DNA of 62,331 bases from Bacillota bacterium (GCA_023458875.1 JAEWXO010000095.1:1-62331); one strand, 5' to 3'. Numbered from the stretch's first letter, positions 1 through 8,860 are shown. Program-made: numbers and translations. Notes: a model not told the origin generated them from the letters alone.

Positions 1-115
1 CGACGCCTGCCTCGGCGGACAGAATATCGTGCTGACAGAGGCTCGTTGTCAAGTGGACCGTGGAATAAATGCGTGCGCCTTGTTGGGGGGGAGATAAGTA
101 TTACCCACTACAAAC
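1..115. other. GC-rich edge segment that interrupts the RloB-like gene
   Basis: The first ~110 bases are much richer in G+C than the AT-rich sequence that follows and resemble nothing else in the window. The minus-strand RloB-like reading frame runs into this segment and stops soon after entering it. I see no full gene, hairpin terminator or insertion-sequence end here. It could be the edge of a mobile element, a recombination junction or an assembly join; the sequence alone cannot separate these. Confidence 0.4.
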
Positions 116-564
116 GGCGAATCGCCACTTTTTTTATATTTGGTTCCTGCTTCTATCTCATTAAAATGCATTACTAACCATGTTTCAAATAATAAACAAG
201 AATAGTTTAAAATATATTCATTTGGTGAACTTTGCATTAAACAGATAACCTCTTGAATATTATTAGGAGCATCACAATCAAAAACCAGATGTTTTTCATA
301 ATATAAATATTTGCTCGAATTATTCCCAGTACTAAGAAATTCTTCTGCGTAATTATATACTCTCATCGCATTTCCTTCGGTGTTAATCGGTTTTATTACA
401 ATGTTAGAATATTTTTTACGACAATTGTATGAAATATAAGTTCCAAAATAATTTAAATAATTTACTTCAGTACTTCCTTCACAGAAAATCAACAGTTTTC
501 CAGCATTCTCAGGAATTAAATTTTCAATTACCCGTTTAGTATTAATCAATCTCCCCATAATCAT
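49..564 (-). CDS. RloB/AbiLii-like TOPRIM-family protein, probably 3'-truncated
   Basis: Likely toxin or effector half of an AbiL/RloAB-type phage-defence pair. Seen: a TOPRIM-like acidic motif CEGSTE at residues 28-33, an aspartate motif VFDCD at 94-98, and the family signature FETWLVMHF at 126-134. The family usually continues some 60-70 residues past that signature, whereas this protein ends after 171 residues with a tail encoded partly in the GC-rich edge. I therefore read it as truncated by a junction. It overlaps the upstream ATPase gene by four bases, so the two are translationally coupled. RloB proteins with AAA15 ATPases are known in AbiL (Lactococcus) and related systems; whether this one works is doubtful. 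The start could also be two codons downstream. Confidence 0.6.
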   Translation of the reverse strand: MIMGRLINTKRVIENLIPENAGKLLIFCEGSTEVNYLNYFGTYISYNCRKKYSNIVIKPINTEGNAMRVYNYAEEFLSTGNNSSKYLYYEKHLVFDCDAPNNIQEVICLMQSSPNEYILNYSCLLFETWLVMHFNEIEAGTKYKKSGDSPFVVGNTYLPPNKAHAFIPRST

Positions 565-1859
565 TCTTCCTCTGTATTTTCTTGATTTTCATTATCACCC
601 TTTATAAAATTTTCTTTTTCTACAACAGGTATTGCACCATATTTACCGCTTAGATAATCTTTACTAAATGATGCATCCGACCTCACATTAATTTGCGCCA
701 AAGAGTAAATAGATGACTCGCCACGTTCATTTTTGTCAATAAACGCTACCTCATCTCTCCTATATTGATCTTTATTCATTAAAGAAATATCATGCGTTGT
801 ATAAATCAGCTGAGCATTTTTATTTTGTTCATTTTGAAAAAGATCCACTATATATTTTGTTAAAATCGGATGAAGACGTGCTGATAATTCATCAACAATA
901 AATACCCCACCATTTTCAATTATATCCAAGATATATTGTATAAATGAAAAGTATCTGATTGTTCCGGAAGATTCCAGATTTAAATCAAATTTTTCTTCAC
1001 CAACAATCTTTCCATCATCATTATATACATCATGTACTGATTTAACTTTAAAAGGAAGGCGTTCTTTCGTCTTTTCGTCTAAGTTTTCCTCAATAGAAAG
1101 TCTCTTTATGCCTATATCTGCAGCTTTAATGAATTTTTCAATTTTCTCCTTATACTCTTTGTCCTTTGCTAACCTATCAGACAATCTTACACCAAAAGCT
1201 ACACCCTTAACTGTTCCTTCTATAATCAATTCAAAATGAACATTGAATTGATTTTTTAAATATCCTTTTATTCCGTTAACAATTTCCCTTACTTCTCCTT
1301 CTGAAAAATAATCCAATACGCCAACATAAAGCATATCATCTCTGAATTTATTAATTTTATTAATAATATTTTCATATTTTTTCCCTGATAATATTTTGTT
1401 TTCGTTGCGTTCAAAAACCATTTTATCATCAACATAAAGCCATTCTTCTTTTACATAATATTTCTTTTCGTCAATATTATCATGAATAACAAATCCATAT
1501 TGATATGTCTTGTTATCATTAAAGAATATAATTTCAAATTCTGAATCGTTATTTTTTTCTTCACTAAGCATGAAAGTACTGCGTCTAACACCTGGAATTC
1601 TGTCTTTGTCAACATCATCTTCTCTATTCCTGGCATCATAAAACTGGTTAAAAACAAAGCTCTCAAAAAAGTAAAGCGCACTTATTAAATTTGATTTTCC
1701 GCTTGCGTTTTTTCCGTGTAGCGCCAATGTCTTTAAAATATTATTTTTTCCTTTCTTTACAGTATGATCTGTCATTTTTTTATAAGATACTGCCCTCATA
1801 TCAAGAATAACTTCATTTTTAAATGAAGCAAAATTTTTAACTCTGAACATTATCAGCAT
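561..1859 (-). CDS. AAA15-family ATPase of an AbiL/RloA-type defence pair
   Basis: A 432-residue ATPase of the SMC/OLD-like AAA15 class. It opens with a beta strand typical of the family (FRVKNFASF), has a Walker A motif GKNASGKSN at about residues 49-57, an ABC-type Walker B/signature region DELSARLHP near 318-327, and a switch histidine in TTHD near 354. The long insertion between Walker A and B is charged and helical, as usual in this family. It is the first gene of a two-gene operon with an RloB-like partner, the arrangement known from abiLi-abiLii. The start at 1859 follows AGGAG by eight bases. The ATPase looks intact although its partner is cut short. Confidence 0.75.
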   Translation of the reverse strand: MLIMFRVKNFASFKNEVILDMRAVSYKKMTDHTVKKGKNNILKTLALHGKNASGKSNLISALYFFESFVFNQFYDARNREDDVDKDRIPGVRRSTFMLSEEKNNDSEFEIIFFNDNKTYQYGFVIHDNIDEKKYYVKEEWLYVDDKMVFERNENKILSGKKYENIINKINKFRDDMLYVGVLDYFSEGEVREIVNGIKGYLKNQFNVHFELIIEGTVKGVAFGVRLSDRLAKDKEYKEKIEKFIKAADIGIKRLSIEENLDEKTKERLPFKVKSVHDVYNDDGKIVGEEKFDLNLESSGTIRYFSFIQYILDIIENGGVFIVDELSARLHPILTKYIVDLFQNEQNKNAQLIYTTHDISLMNKDQYRRDEVAFIDKNERGESSIYSLAQINVRSDASFSKDYLSGKYGAIPVVEKENFIKGDNENQENTEEE

Positions 1860-1889
1860 AAGCGTTACTCCTTATTTAATATTAATATT

Positions 1890-1918
1890 ATTATACAACA
1901 TAACAATACTAAAATCAA
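1890..1918 (-). promoter_or_regulatory. Sigma-A promoter for the AbiL-like pair
   Basis: On the minus strand there is a TTGATT -35 box, a 17-base spacer and a perfect TATAAT -10 box about 30 bases upstream of the ATPase start. The rest of 1919-2129 is AT-rich and holds no convincing gene. Confidence 0.6.
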
Positions 1919-2129
1919 TATTTATTTTCGATTTTTTCGATAACTAACTCAAAATTTAATATTATTATTGCAAAAATAGTTACTAATATTCGTATTTTTT
2001 GAATTTTGCATGCTTTTATTGTATTATCAATATAGACCTGATAGTGAAGCATTAAAAATACATCATTGATAAACGACAAATCATGTATTGTTGAAAAAAA
2101 CATTATCTCTTAATATAGTAATAGCAACA

Positions 2130-2158
2130 TTGACTTATACTATAAATTTGAATATAAT
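2130..2158 (+). promoter_or_regulatory. Sigma-A promoter for the HD-domain gene
   Basis: TTGACT, a 17-base spacer and TATAAT sit about 55 bases upstream of the HD-domain start codon. Confidence 0.6.
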
Positions 2159-2210
2159 AAAACTAATTAAAAACATATAACAATTTCCTTAATAGAAAGA
2201 GACGATAACT

Positions 2211-2639
2211 ATGATATATACAAAAATGACAAGACTTGCCGCAGAAACAGCATACCGTGCCCATAAGGACCAGACCGACAAAGCCGGTTTCCCATACATC
2301 CTTCACCCTGTCCATGTTGCTGAACAGATGAAAACAGAAGAAACAACAATAGCTTCTCTACTTCACGATGTTATTGAAGACTCATACTATACTGCTGAGG
2401 ACATTTCTGCAATGGGATTTTCAGATGATATTATTGATGCACTAAAACTACTGACACATGATAAAAATACAGACTACTTTGAATACGTCTTGAAAATCAA
2501 AGATAATCCAATTGCTCGTTCTGTAAAATTAGAAGATCTCAAGCATAATTCTGATTTATCAAGACTAGAGAAAGTAACAGAAAAGGATATTTTACGGGCA
2601 GAAAAATATAAAAAAGCAATCAGAATGCTAAGTGAATAA
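2211..2639 (+). CDS. HD-domain phosphohydrolase, RelA/SpoT hydrolase-like (142 aa)
   Basis: A small stand-alone HD protein. Seen: AYRAHKDQTDKAGFPYILHP near the N-terminus (first metal histidine), SLLHDVIEDS as the HD motif near residues 50-59, and VKLEDLKHNSDL near 106-117, which matches the helix that closes the pocket in SpoT and Mesh1 hydrolase domains. No synthetase or TGS domain is present, so at most it would hydrolyse (p)ppGpp or a related nucleotide; that substrate is inferred from the family only. It is transcribed alone, with repeat copy A immediately downstream. Confidence 0.7.
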   Translation: MIYTKMTRLAAETAYRAHKDQTDKAGFPYILHPVHVAEQMKTEETTIASLLHDVIEDSYYTAEDISAMGFSDDIIDALKLLTHDKNTDYFEYVLKIKDNPIARSVKLEDLKHNSDLSRLEKVTEKDILRAEKYKKAIRMLSE

Positions 2640-2674
2640 ATAATAACAATTCATCCAGATGCATAAATTTAATG

Positions 2675-2740
2675 GATATATACCCGAAGGTCCAGGGCGA
2701 TCGGAAAGCCCGGTCGACTCCGCAGAGTCGAAATCCCTGT
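2675..2740 (+). repeat. Dispersed element copy A (core)
   Basis: Core copy lying 3' of the HD-domain gene in the same orientation. The outer stem is CAGGG (2693-2697) with CCCTG (2735-2739). Hairpin 1 pairs GATCGG with CCGGTC around loop AAAGC, using one T-G wobble. Hairpin 2 is CGACTC CGCA GAGTCG. Terminal repeats are not clear. Confidence 0.75.
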
Positions 2741-2866
2741 AAACAATGAAGTTATAGATAGTGGAGTAATGGTAACAAAAATAATCCCCCATCCCACATC
2801 CCACATTCATTTCCCACTATACTATTGCATTTGTTCACAAATTATGATACTATTAATAGTACTGAG

Positions 2867-2898
2867 CAGAGTCATTTCGTCGCAGAGATATGACTCTG
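2867..2898 (+). other. Hairpin in the queA leader
   Basis: CAGAGTCAT pairs perfectly with ATGACTCTG around a 14-base loop, 45 bases upstream of queA. The stem is followed by T-rich but not U-tract sequence. It does not match the preQ1 riboswitch pattern known to me. Role unknown. Confidence 0.4.
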
Positions 2899-2942
2899 TT
2901 GTTATGTGTTGATGTATTTATCTGCGGGAAACGGAGCTTTTA

Positions 2943-3968
2943 ATGAACACTTCTGATTTTTATTATGATTTGCCTGAAGAGCTTATTGCTCAGACACCTA
3001 TAGAGCCCAGGAACCATTCTAGGCTTATGGTGCTGTCAAAGGATTCTGACGAAATTGAACATAAACATTTTTATGACCTGTGCTCTTGCCTGAAAAAAGG
3101 GGACCTTCTTGTTCTCAATGATTCAAGAGTACTGCCTGCACGACTTTACGGTCAGAAAGATGGTACCGGTGCTGCTATCGAATTTCTGCTGCTTGAGCAG
3201 AAGGGCGATAAGCTGTGGGAAATTATCTGCCGTCCCGGTAAAAAAGCAAAGGAAGGTGCTGAATTTACATTTGGCTATGGCCGTCTCAGAGCAAAAGTCA
3301 TTGAGGTAAAGGATGACGGAAACAGAATCGTTAAGTTTGACTGTGAGGGAAATTTCTTTACAGCACTTGAGGAAACAGGACAGATGCCTCTCCCTCCGTA
3401 CATTACAAAAAAGCTTGAAGACAAGGAACGTTATCAGACTGTTTATTCAAAAGAGCTCGGTTCTGCCGCTGCACCTACCGCAGGCCTTCATTTTACAAAA
3501 GAAATGCTTGAAGAAATCAAAAACATGGGTGTAAATATCGCATATGTTACGCTTCACGTAGGACTAGGAACATTCAGACCTGTTAAGGTTGAAAATGTAT
3601 TTGAACATAAAATGCACAGTGAACACTATCATCTCCCGGCTGAAACTGCAGAGCTTATAAACAAAACAAAAGCTGCCGGCGGCCGTGTAATATCAGTCGG
3701 GACAACATCATGCAGAACGCTTGAAAGTGTTGCGTCATTCTGCGGTGAGATAAAAGAAGCGGATGGATATACAGATATATTTATATATCCGGGGTACAAA
3801 TTCAAGGTCCTTGACGGACTCATAACAAATTTTCATCTTCCTGAAAGCACACTTATTATGCTTGTATCTGCATTTTACGGATATGATAAAACGATGACGG
3901 CATATAAAAAGGCAGTAGAGGAAAAGTACAGATTTTTCAGCTTCGGAGATGCAATGATTATCTTATAA
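2943..3968 (+). CDS. queA: S-adenosylmethionine:tRNA ribosyltransferase-isomerase
   Basis: Adds the epoxycyclopentane-diol from the ribosyl group of SAM to preQ1-modified tRNA, the penultimate step of queuosine synthesis. The 341-residue length is normal. Family landmarks: the N-terminus FYYDLPEELIAQTP, the motif LLVLNDSRVLPARL, GSAAAPTAGLHFT in the middle and the C-terminal TNFHLPESTLIMLVSAF. The gene is followed 148 bases later by tgt, the enzyme that inserts preQ1 into the same tRNAs, so the pair forms a queuosine unit split by repeat copy B. Confidence 0.97.
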   Translation: MNTSDFYYDLPEELIAQTPIEPRNHSRLMVLSKDSDEIEHKHFYDLCSCLKKGDLLVLNDSRVLPARLYGQKDGTGAAIEFLLLEQKGDKLWEIICRPGKKAKEGAEFTFGYGRLRAKVIEVKDDGNRIVKFDCEGNFFTALEETGQMPLPPYITKKLEDKERYQTVYSKELGSAAAPTAGLHFTKEMLEEIKNMGVNIAYVTLHVGLGTFRPVKVENVFEHKMHSEHYHLPAETAELINKTKAAGGRVISVGTTSCRTLESVASFCGEIKEADGYTDIFIYPGYKFKVLDGLITNFHLPESTLIMLVSAFYGYDKTMTAYKKAVEEKYRFFSFGDAMIIL

Positions 3969-4000
3969 AAACCAATTGCAAATCATCATTATTGACGTTG

Positions 4001-4090
4001 ATATTCAGCCATACCATAAAGCGGGCGGATATGTTCGCCAAGTCCGGGCGACCGCAAAGCCTGGTCGACCCTTCAGAGTCGAAATCACTA
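4001..4090 (+). repeat. Dispersed element copy B
   Basis: Lies between queA and tgt in the genes' orientation. It keeps a 5' end GTTGATATTCAGCCA and belongs to a subtype with loop sequence GCAAAGC (shared with C and K). Its hairpin 2 is imperfect (ACCCTTCAGAGT), so it looks partly decayed. No other terminator is seen between the two genes. Confidence 0.7.
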
Positions 4091-4116
4091 TATCCCCTTA
4101 TTGAAAGGAAAAACAG

Positions 4117-5250
4117 ATGTATAAATTAATTTGTAAAGAAAACAAAGCCAGACGCGGAAAATTTGAAACGGTACACGGTACATTCCAGACACCGTGCTTT
4201 ATGAATGTCGGCACTGCGGCTGCAATAAAGGGCGGTATTTCTTCACTGGATCTGTCACAGAGCCTTAAATGTCAGGTCGAGCTGTGCAATACCTATCATC
4301 TTCATTTAAGACCGGGCGATCATGTTATAAAGGAAATCGGCGGACTTCATAAGTTTATGAACTGGGACAAGCCTATACTTACAGACAGCGGCGGATTTCA
4401 GGTATTTTCCCTTGCGAAGCTGCGTAAAATAAAAGAAGAGGGCGTTTACTTCAACTCCCATATTGACGGACGAAAAATATTTATGGGACCTGAGGAAAGC
4501 ATGCAGATCCAGTCAAATCTTGCCTCAACTATCGCTATGGCATTTGACGAATGTGTTGAAAATCCTGCAACACATGAATATTCCGAGGCATCATGTGAAC
4601 GTACAACACGATGGCTTATCAGATGCAAGGAAGAAATGACACGCCTTAACAGTCTGCATGATACCATAAATAAAAGACAGATGCTTTTCGGAATAAATCA
4701 GGGATGTACATTTGCTGACCTTCGTGTAAAGCATATGCAGGAGATAACACGTCTTGACCTTGACGGTTATGCAATAGGAGGGCTTGCAGTCGGAGAAAGC
4801 ACTGAGGATATGTACAGGATAATTGACGCTGTTGAACCTCACATGCCGGAAGACAAACCACGTTATCTTATGGGTGTAGGAACCCCTTCAAATATTATTG
4901 AGGCAGTTGCAAGAGGCGTTGACATGTTTGACTGTGTCATGCCAAGCAGAAACGCAAGACATGCAACAGTATTCACTTGGAGCGGTATAATGCATCTTAC
5001 AAACCAATGCTATGTGACAGATACAAGACCTATTGACGAGCAATGCGACTGTCCTGTCTGCAGAAACTTTTCCCGTGCATATATACGCCATCTTTTCAAA
5101 GCACAGGAACAGCTTGCAGGAAGACTTGCAGTAATGCATAACCTTTATTTCTACAATACACTTACTGAAAAAATAAGGGATGCAATTGAAAACAATCAGT
5201 TCGGCCAGTTCAGAGAAAAATATTCAGTATTACTTGCAAAGAGAATCTAA
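4117..5250 (+). CDS. tgt: Queuine/preQ1 tRNA-guanine transglycosylase
   Basis: Exchanges the wobble guanine of GUN-anticodon tRNAs for preQ1. Seen: the substrate-pocket motif LTDSGGFQVFSL with the catalytic aspartate near residue 90, AIGGLAVGES, DMFDCVMPSRNARH with the nucleophilic aspartate, and a zinc site CDCPVCRNF with a distal histidine in the helix that follows. Length 377 aa is typical of bacterial Tgt. RBS AAAGGA precedes ATG. Confidence 0.97.
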   Translation: MYKLICKENKARRGKFETVHGTFQTPCFMNVGTAAAIKGGISSLDLSQSLKCQVELCNTYHLHLRPGDHVIKEIGGLHKFMNWDKPILTDSGGFQVFSLAKLRKIKEEGVYFNSHIDGRKIFMGPEESMQIQSNLASTIAMAFDECVENPATHEYSEASCERTTRWLIRCKEEMTRLNSLHDTINKRQMLFGINQGCTFADLRVKHMQEITRLDLDGYAIGGLAVGESTEDMYRIIDAVEPHMPEDKPRYLMGVGTPSNIIEAVARGVDMFDCVMPSRNARHATVFTWSGIMHLTNQCYVTDTRPIDEQCDCPVCRNFSRAYIRHLFKAQEQLAGRLAVMHNLYFYNTLTEKIRDAIENNQFGQFREKYSVLLAKRI

Positions 5251-5253
5251 CTT

Positions 5254-5386
5254 GTTAGTATTCAGCCAACCCCTGAAGTGATGCTGATGTAATAGCGAAG
5301 TCCAGGCGATCGCAAAGCCTGGTCGAATCCGCAGATTCGAAATCCCTGCCATATTAATAACTTATCCATCATTTCTTAATAGTGAC
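5254..5386 (+). repeat. Dispersed element copy C (near full length)
   Basis: A 133-base copy starting four bases after the tgt stop and co-oriented with it. Left end GTTAGTATTCAGCCA; right end has ATTAATAACTTATCC and a degraded AATAGTGAC. Hairpin 1 is CCAGGC/GCCTGG. Hairpin 2 is CGAATC CGCA GATTCG, where both partners of a pair differ from copies A and D, so pairing is preserved. Confidence 0.8.
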
Positions 5387-5443
5387 AAGAAACACAAATA
5401 ACAGGACTTTGAAATAATAAAATATTTTCGGAGGTAATGCCTT

Positions 5444-6010
5444 GTGGGACTGACTGAAATAATTTTTATTGCATCCGGCTTATCTATGGATGCATGTGCG
5501 GTATCAGTAACAAACGGATTATGTGTAAAAAAGCTTACTCCTTCAACCGCACTGATAACAGCCTTGTTTTTCGGATTTTTTCAGGGAATGATGACACTTC
5601 TCGGTTACATACTCGGCAGTACATTTACATCATATATAGAGAAATATGACCATTTTTTCATTCTTGCCATTCTCTGTTTTCTTGGAACAAAGACTATTAT
5701 CGACGCCACTAAGGAAAGTAAAAACACGGAAATATGTATTATAAAAATTTCTTTTACAACTCTTCTTGTTCAGTCAGTTGCTACAAGCATAGATGCACTT
5801 GCCGCGGGAGTAAGCCTTTGTGCGCTTGATGCTGACATTATAGGATGTTCGTTTATAATTGCGGCTATAACATTTGTTCTGTGTATAGTAAGCATCGTTT
5901 TCGGACGGAAATTTGCAGATATATTCAGCCGCAGAGCAAAAATTGCAGGGGGAATAATTCTGATAATTATCGGAATAAAAATATTTGCAGAGCAGGTATT
6001 TTTCGCGTAA
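5444..6010 (+). CDS. mntP: MntP-type manganese efflux pump
   Basis: A 188-residue, six-helix membrane exporter for Mn2+. Characteristic acidic motifs in helices 1 and 4 are present: GLSMDACAVSVTNG near the N-terminus and TSIDALAAGVSL near residue 110; the second helix contains GFFQGMMTLLGYILG. Start is GTG at 5444, eight bases after GGAGG. I looked for the manganese yybP-ykoY riboswitch that often precedes mntP and do not see it. The HAD gene starts 19 bases after the stop, suggesting co-transcription. Confidence 0.92.
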   Translation: MGLTEIIFIASGLSMDACAVSVTNGLCVKKLTPSTALITALFFGFFQGMMTLLGYILGSTFTSYIEKYDHFFILAILCFLGTKTIIDATKESKNTEICIIKISFTTLLVQSVATSIDALAAGVSLCALDADIIGCSFIIAAITFVLCIVSIVFGRKFADIFSRRAKIAGGIILIIIGIKIFAEQVFFA

Positions 6011-6029
6011 ATTAAAAGGAGTAAAAAAA

Positions 6030-6677
6030 ATGTACAGAGCTATAATATTTGATCTTGACGGAACGCTTATAAATTCACTTGAGGATCTTGCAGATGCTAC
6101 AAACTACGGACTCGGAATAATGGGAATAAAGCCTCACCCTGTTGAGGCTTTCAAAACATTTGTAGGAAACGGAACGATCAAATTATGTGAACGTGCACTG
6201 GCAGGCATTACAGATGATTCTTCAAAGGTAAATCGTCTTCACACAATGTTCTCGGATTATTACAACGCTCACTGTATGGATAAAACAAAGCCATATCAAG
6301 GAATTATGGAACTTCTGAATAAATTAAAGCAGAATAACATGCTTATTGCCGTTGCCTCAAACAAGCCGGATGAATTTTCAAAGCATATTGTAAAGAAAAT
6401 ATTCGGTGAAAATATTTTTTCGGTTATTATGGGAAAGTCTCCGCTCAGAGATACAAAACCGGCACCTGATATTATTTTTGAAATATTAAAAAATCTTGGT
6501 GTGTCACGCAATGAGGCAATAATGGCCGGTGATTCAGATGTGGATATTCTGACTGCAAGAAATGCAGGCATTGCATCTATAGGCTGCACATGGGGCTTCA
6601 GAACAAGTCAGGAGCTTATCGACGCAGGAGCTGCCAATATTGCGGACAAACCAGAGGATATACTTAAATTTTTGTAA
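6030..6677 (+). CDS. HAD-family phosphatase, phosphoglycolate phosphatase-like
   Basis: A 215-residue haloacid dehalogenase-type phosphatase. Motif I is IFDLDGTLINS at the very N-terminus, motif II is VASNKP in the middle, motif III/IV is GDSDVDILTARNAG near residues 165-180, followed by CTWGF. The cap is the all-helical type between motifs I and II, as in Gph/PpaX. The start at 6030 is preferred over an in-frame ATG 45 bases upstream because AAGGAG lies just ahead of it and the upstream one overlaps mntP. The exact substrate cannot be read from sequence. Confidence 0.85.
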   Translation: MYRAIIFDLDGTLINSLEDLADATNYGLGIMGIKPHPVEAFKTFVGNGTIKLCERALAGITDDSSKVNRLHTMFSDYYNAHCMDKTKPYQGIMELLNKLKQNNMLIAVASNKPDEFSKHIVKKIFGENIFSVIMGKSPLRDTKPAPDIIFEILKNLGVSRNEAIMAGDSDVDILTARNAGIASIGCTWGFRTSQELIDAGAANIADKPEDILKFL

Positions 6678-6712
6678 TTACTATAAAATATATAATTTTA
6701 ACACCGCTTATT

Positions 6713-6767
6713 AAAAAATGACATACCCTCATGGAAATCTTTTTTCCGAAGGTATGTCATTTTTATT
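6713..6767. terminator. Bidirectional intrinsic terminator
   Basis: A stem AAAATGACATACC / GGTATGTCATTTTT with A- and T-runs on both sides. It can end both the mntP-HAD transcript and the convergent minus-strand membrane-protein transcript. Confidence 0.85.
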
Positions 6768-6792
6768 ATCAAATGATTTTTATTAAAATGAC

Positions 6793-6917
6793 GTTAATAT
6801 TCATTAACGATGGTTAAGTTATTAATATGGCAGAGATTTCGACTCTGCGGAGTCGACCAGATTTTCCGGTCGCCCTGGACCTTCGGGCATACGTCTCTGT
6901 CTATGACTGAATAGTAA
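6793..6917 (-). repeat. Dispersed element copy D (full length)
   Basis: A 125-base copy just 3' of the minus-strand membrane protein gene, same orientation. Ends: GTTAATATTCATT at the low side and GACTGAATAGTAA at the high side. The core has CCAGGGCGACCGG, loop AAAA, and hairpin 2 CGACTC CGCA GAGTCG. The internal GGTTAAGTTATTAAT block next to the end matches copies G, H and J. Confidence 0.85.
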
Positions 6918-6921
6918 TTTT

Positions 6922-8160
6922 TTATACGTCGATATTATCCATTAAATCAGACTTTTGAGGAATATTATCAGGAGCAATATTTTCCGGAAGGCATATTTCT
7001 TCCATTGATATTTCCTCTTTTTTATCAAGTGAGACTTTTTTGTGTTCTTCATTATTGAAAGTGATGTTTTCCGGTTCTGATTTGTATATACCTAAAATAT
7101 TTTGCGGATGATATTCTCTTTCTTCTTTTTCTTCTTCATATTTATTTTTTATTTCTTCTCTTTTCATATCCTCTATTAAAATAATATCCCTGTATGAAAA
7201 ATAATACAATACAGTCTGAAAAATATAAAGCATAACAAGAAAAGCAAAAACAACTCCGTTTGTTATTACATTACCTGCAAGCATCATTAAAAGACATTCT
7301 GTACCATGCAATATAAATCCGGCCCTGATTCTCTTTCTGCTTGGATAAACAAGAGCAATAATAAGAAAAACAAATTCCAACATTGAAAAAAACACTGACG
7401 ATAGATGTAAATTTAAAAATCCAAGCATAATAATTATTATTGCTGTTATTTTTGTATAATCTATAAAGTTTTCAGGCTTTTTAAATATTGAATTTTTTAT
7501 ATCCAGTATCATTTCTTTAAAGCATCTGAGAATTTCACTGTTTTTTATACTGTCTGTTTCCACATTGACAGTATTGCTTACATCTTCATCATTATGTGAC
7601 GATGTCACAACATTATTATCTGTATTTTCTGATTCTTTTTCTGATAAACCGTTTTGCTGTGGTGCTGAAACACTATGATTTACAGGATAAATGGGTACAT
7701 AGCTGGTTCTTTCGTAAAAATACGGGTAGCCGTCAATTTTCTTTAACTCTTCATTATCCTTGGCATACATATATGCACGTATACAGATTAAAATAAGTGC
7801 AGCATCAACAATCAGCACCAAACCTTTATACTCTGAAAAAAGACCATTGCCATTGAACAACATATCACGTCCGCTTCCAAGAAATCTAAGATATATCAGC
7901 CCCTCATTATCCATTAGAAACTTCTGAATTATACTAAGTATAAAATACCCGAATAATACAAAGCTGTGCCATATAATATTAATCATTGCTGCTTTTCTTG
8001 TTTTGTTACTCATGAGTATTAGTAATATTAACGATATAACCGAAGAAAGCGGAAAAAGAATAAACAGCCCTATTGTAAAAATCACCTGTACTGTTGCTGT
8101 AAGATTAAACCATTTGTTTATCTTTTGCATTAAAATCTGATGATCAGCATTTTCGTTCAT
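6922..8160 (-). CDS. Multi-pass membrane protein of unknown function (412 aa)
   Basis: I do not recognise a family. About four hydrophobic segments lie in the first ~130 residues, then a polar Asn/Ser/Glu-rich stretch (~155-215), then three or four more membrane segments (~230-330), and a strongly charged Glu/Lys-rich cytosolic tail. The start at 8160 is chosen because GGGGAGA sits five bases upstream; a longer frame starting at 8181 would place this ribosome site inside the gene. It shares orientation with the membrane protein gene upstream (93-base gap). Confidence 0.7.
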   Translation of the reverse strand: MNENADHQILMQKINKWFNLTATVQVIFTIGLFILFPLSSVISLILLILMSNKTRKAAMINIIWHSFVLFGYFILSIIQKFLMDNEGLIYLRFLGSGRDMLFNGNGLFSEYKGLVLIVDAALILICIRAYMYAKDNEELKKIDGYPYFYERTSYVPIYPVNHSVSAPQQNGLSEKESENTDNNVVTSSHNDEDVSNTVNVETDSIKNSEILRCFKEMILDIKNSIFKKPENFIDYTKITAIIIIMLGFLNLHLSSVFFSMLEFVFLIIALVYPSRKRIRAGFILHGTECLLMMLAGNVITNGVVFAFLVMLYIFQTVLYYFSYRDIILIEDMKREEIKNKYEEEKEEREYHPQNILGIYKSEPENITFNNEEHKKVSLDKKEEISMEEICLPENIAPDNIPQKSDLMDNIDV

Positions 8161-8252
8161 ACCAGTCTCCCCTTTTCTCATTCTGTCTTTTCTTTTTCTC
8201 TATTTCATTTTATGAATGCATGGACTTACTTGTTTCTTTAATAGACTATGCC

Positions 8253-8792
8253 TTAATATTTTTCTTTTTCCGGCAGATCATTTAAAACCTGACGTATCTG
8301 TCCTTTCAGGTATGGTTTTATTTCTCTTAAAATATTATTGTCAGGGGTAAAAATCAATCTGCACTTTCCGTAAGTTTCGTGACTAAAATCTGCATAATAC
8401 CTTTGATTTTCCTTTGAATCTCCCTCAGCTGATACAATCGTCATATCGGAAGGTGTTCCTTTTTCTGCGTCATATATTCCAAAGCTCTCAAACTGTGATA
8501 CAGAAACTGAAATAAGCGGTTTTCTCCTTTTTTTAGACATTATCTTGTCAATATCAATGCTTCCGTTTACAATCAGATATTCATATTCTATATCATAATT
8601 GGCACTCAGATATATTCCGCCGTACAAAATGCCTACACCTATAAGACTGCTGACAGCAAATGCTCCGAATATTGACCCCAGAACCGCCACAGCCAGTCCC
8701 AGAAATACTCCTCCCACAAGCAGGATCGCCCTTTTTGCCGAATCAGCTCCCCCATCACTTTTTCTTACAATCTGCTCTGCATACGAATCCAT
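8253..8792 (-). CDS. Small membrane protein, possibly DUF6106-like (179 aa)
   Basis: Two adjacent hydrophobic helices near residues 22-65 (ILLVGGVFLGLAVAVLG and the following Gly-rich segment), then a soluble C-terminal half with YDIEYEYLIVNGSIDIDKI, a pattern I associate with the uncharacterised DUF6106 group of Firmicutes; this is a tentative memory-based match. GGAGG lies seven bases ahead of the ATG. It probably forms a two-gene unit with the downstream multi-pass protein. Confidence 0.65.
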   Translation of the reverse strand: MDSYAEQIVRKSDGGADSAKRAILLVGGVFLGLAVAVLGSIFGAFAVSSLIGVGILYGGIYLSANYDIEYEYLIVNGSIDIDKIMSKKRRKPLISVSVSQFESFGIYDAEKGTPSDMTIVSAEGDSKENQRYYADFSHETYGKCRLIFTPDNNILREIKPYLKGQIRQVLNDLPEKEKY

Positions 8793-8844
8793 AAATTTCC
8801 TCCAATAAATATTTTATTTAAAATTAAATAATTTTATTAACTTA

Positions 8845-8860
8845 TGTTGATATTCAGCCA
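8845..8860 (+). repeat. Solo end remnant of the dispersed element
   Basis: GTTGATATTCAGCCA, identical to the left end of copy B, with no recognisable core attached. It may be a decayed copy or a footprint left by loss. Confidence 0.4.

Noticed and set aside
1..115. Group II intron or insertion-sequence end at the left edge
   Set aside because: I could not find an intron domain V hairpin, a reverse transcriptase or terminal repeats in this short segment.
1915..2103. A 62-codon minus-strand frame in the spacer after the AbiL-like pair's promoter
   Set aside because: No ribosome site, AT-driven composition, no recognisable sequence; overlaps the promoter region.
2628..2810. A 60-codon minus-strand frame over repeat copy A
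   Set aside because: It is the antisense of the dispersed element; similar frames appear over copies F, J and L for the same reason.
2820..2942. A preQ1 riboswitch before queA
   Set aside because: A hairpin is present but the short C-rich loop and A-rich tail that define preQ1-I pseudoknots are not seen.
5251..5443. A manganese (yybP-ykoY) riboswitch before mntP
   Set aside because: The gap is almost wholly occupied by repeat copy C and lacks the conserved paired loops of that riboswitch.
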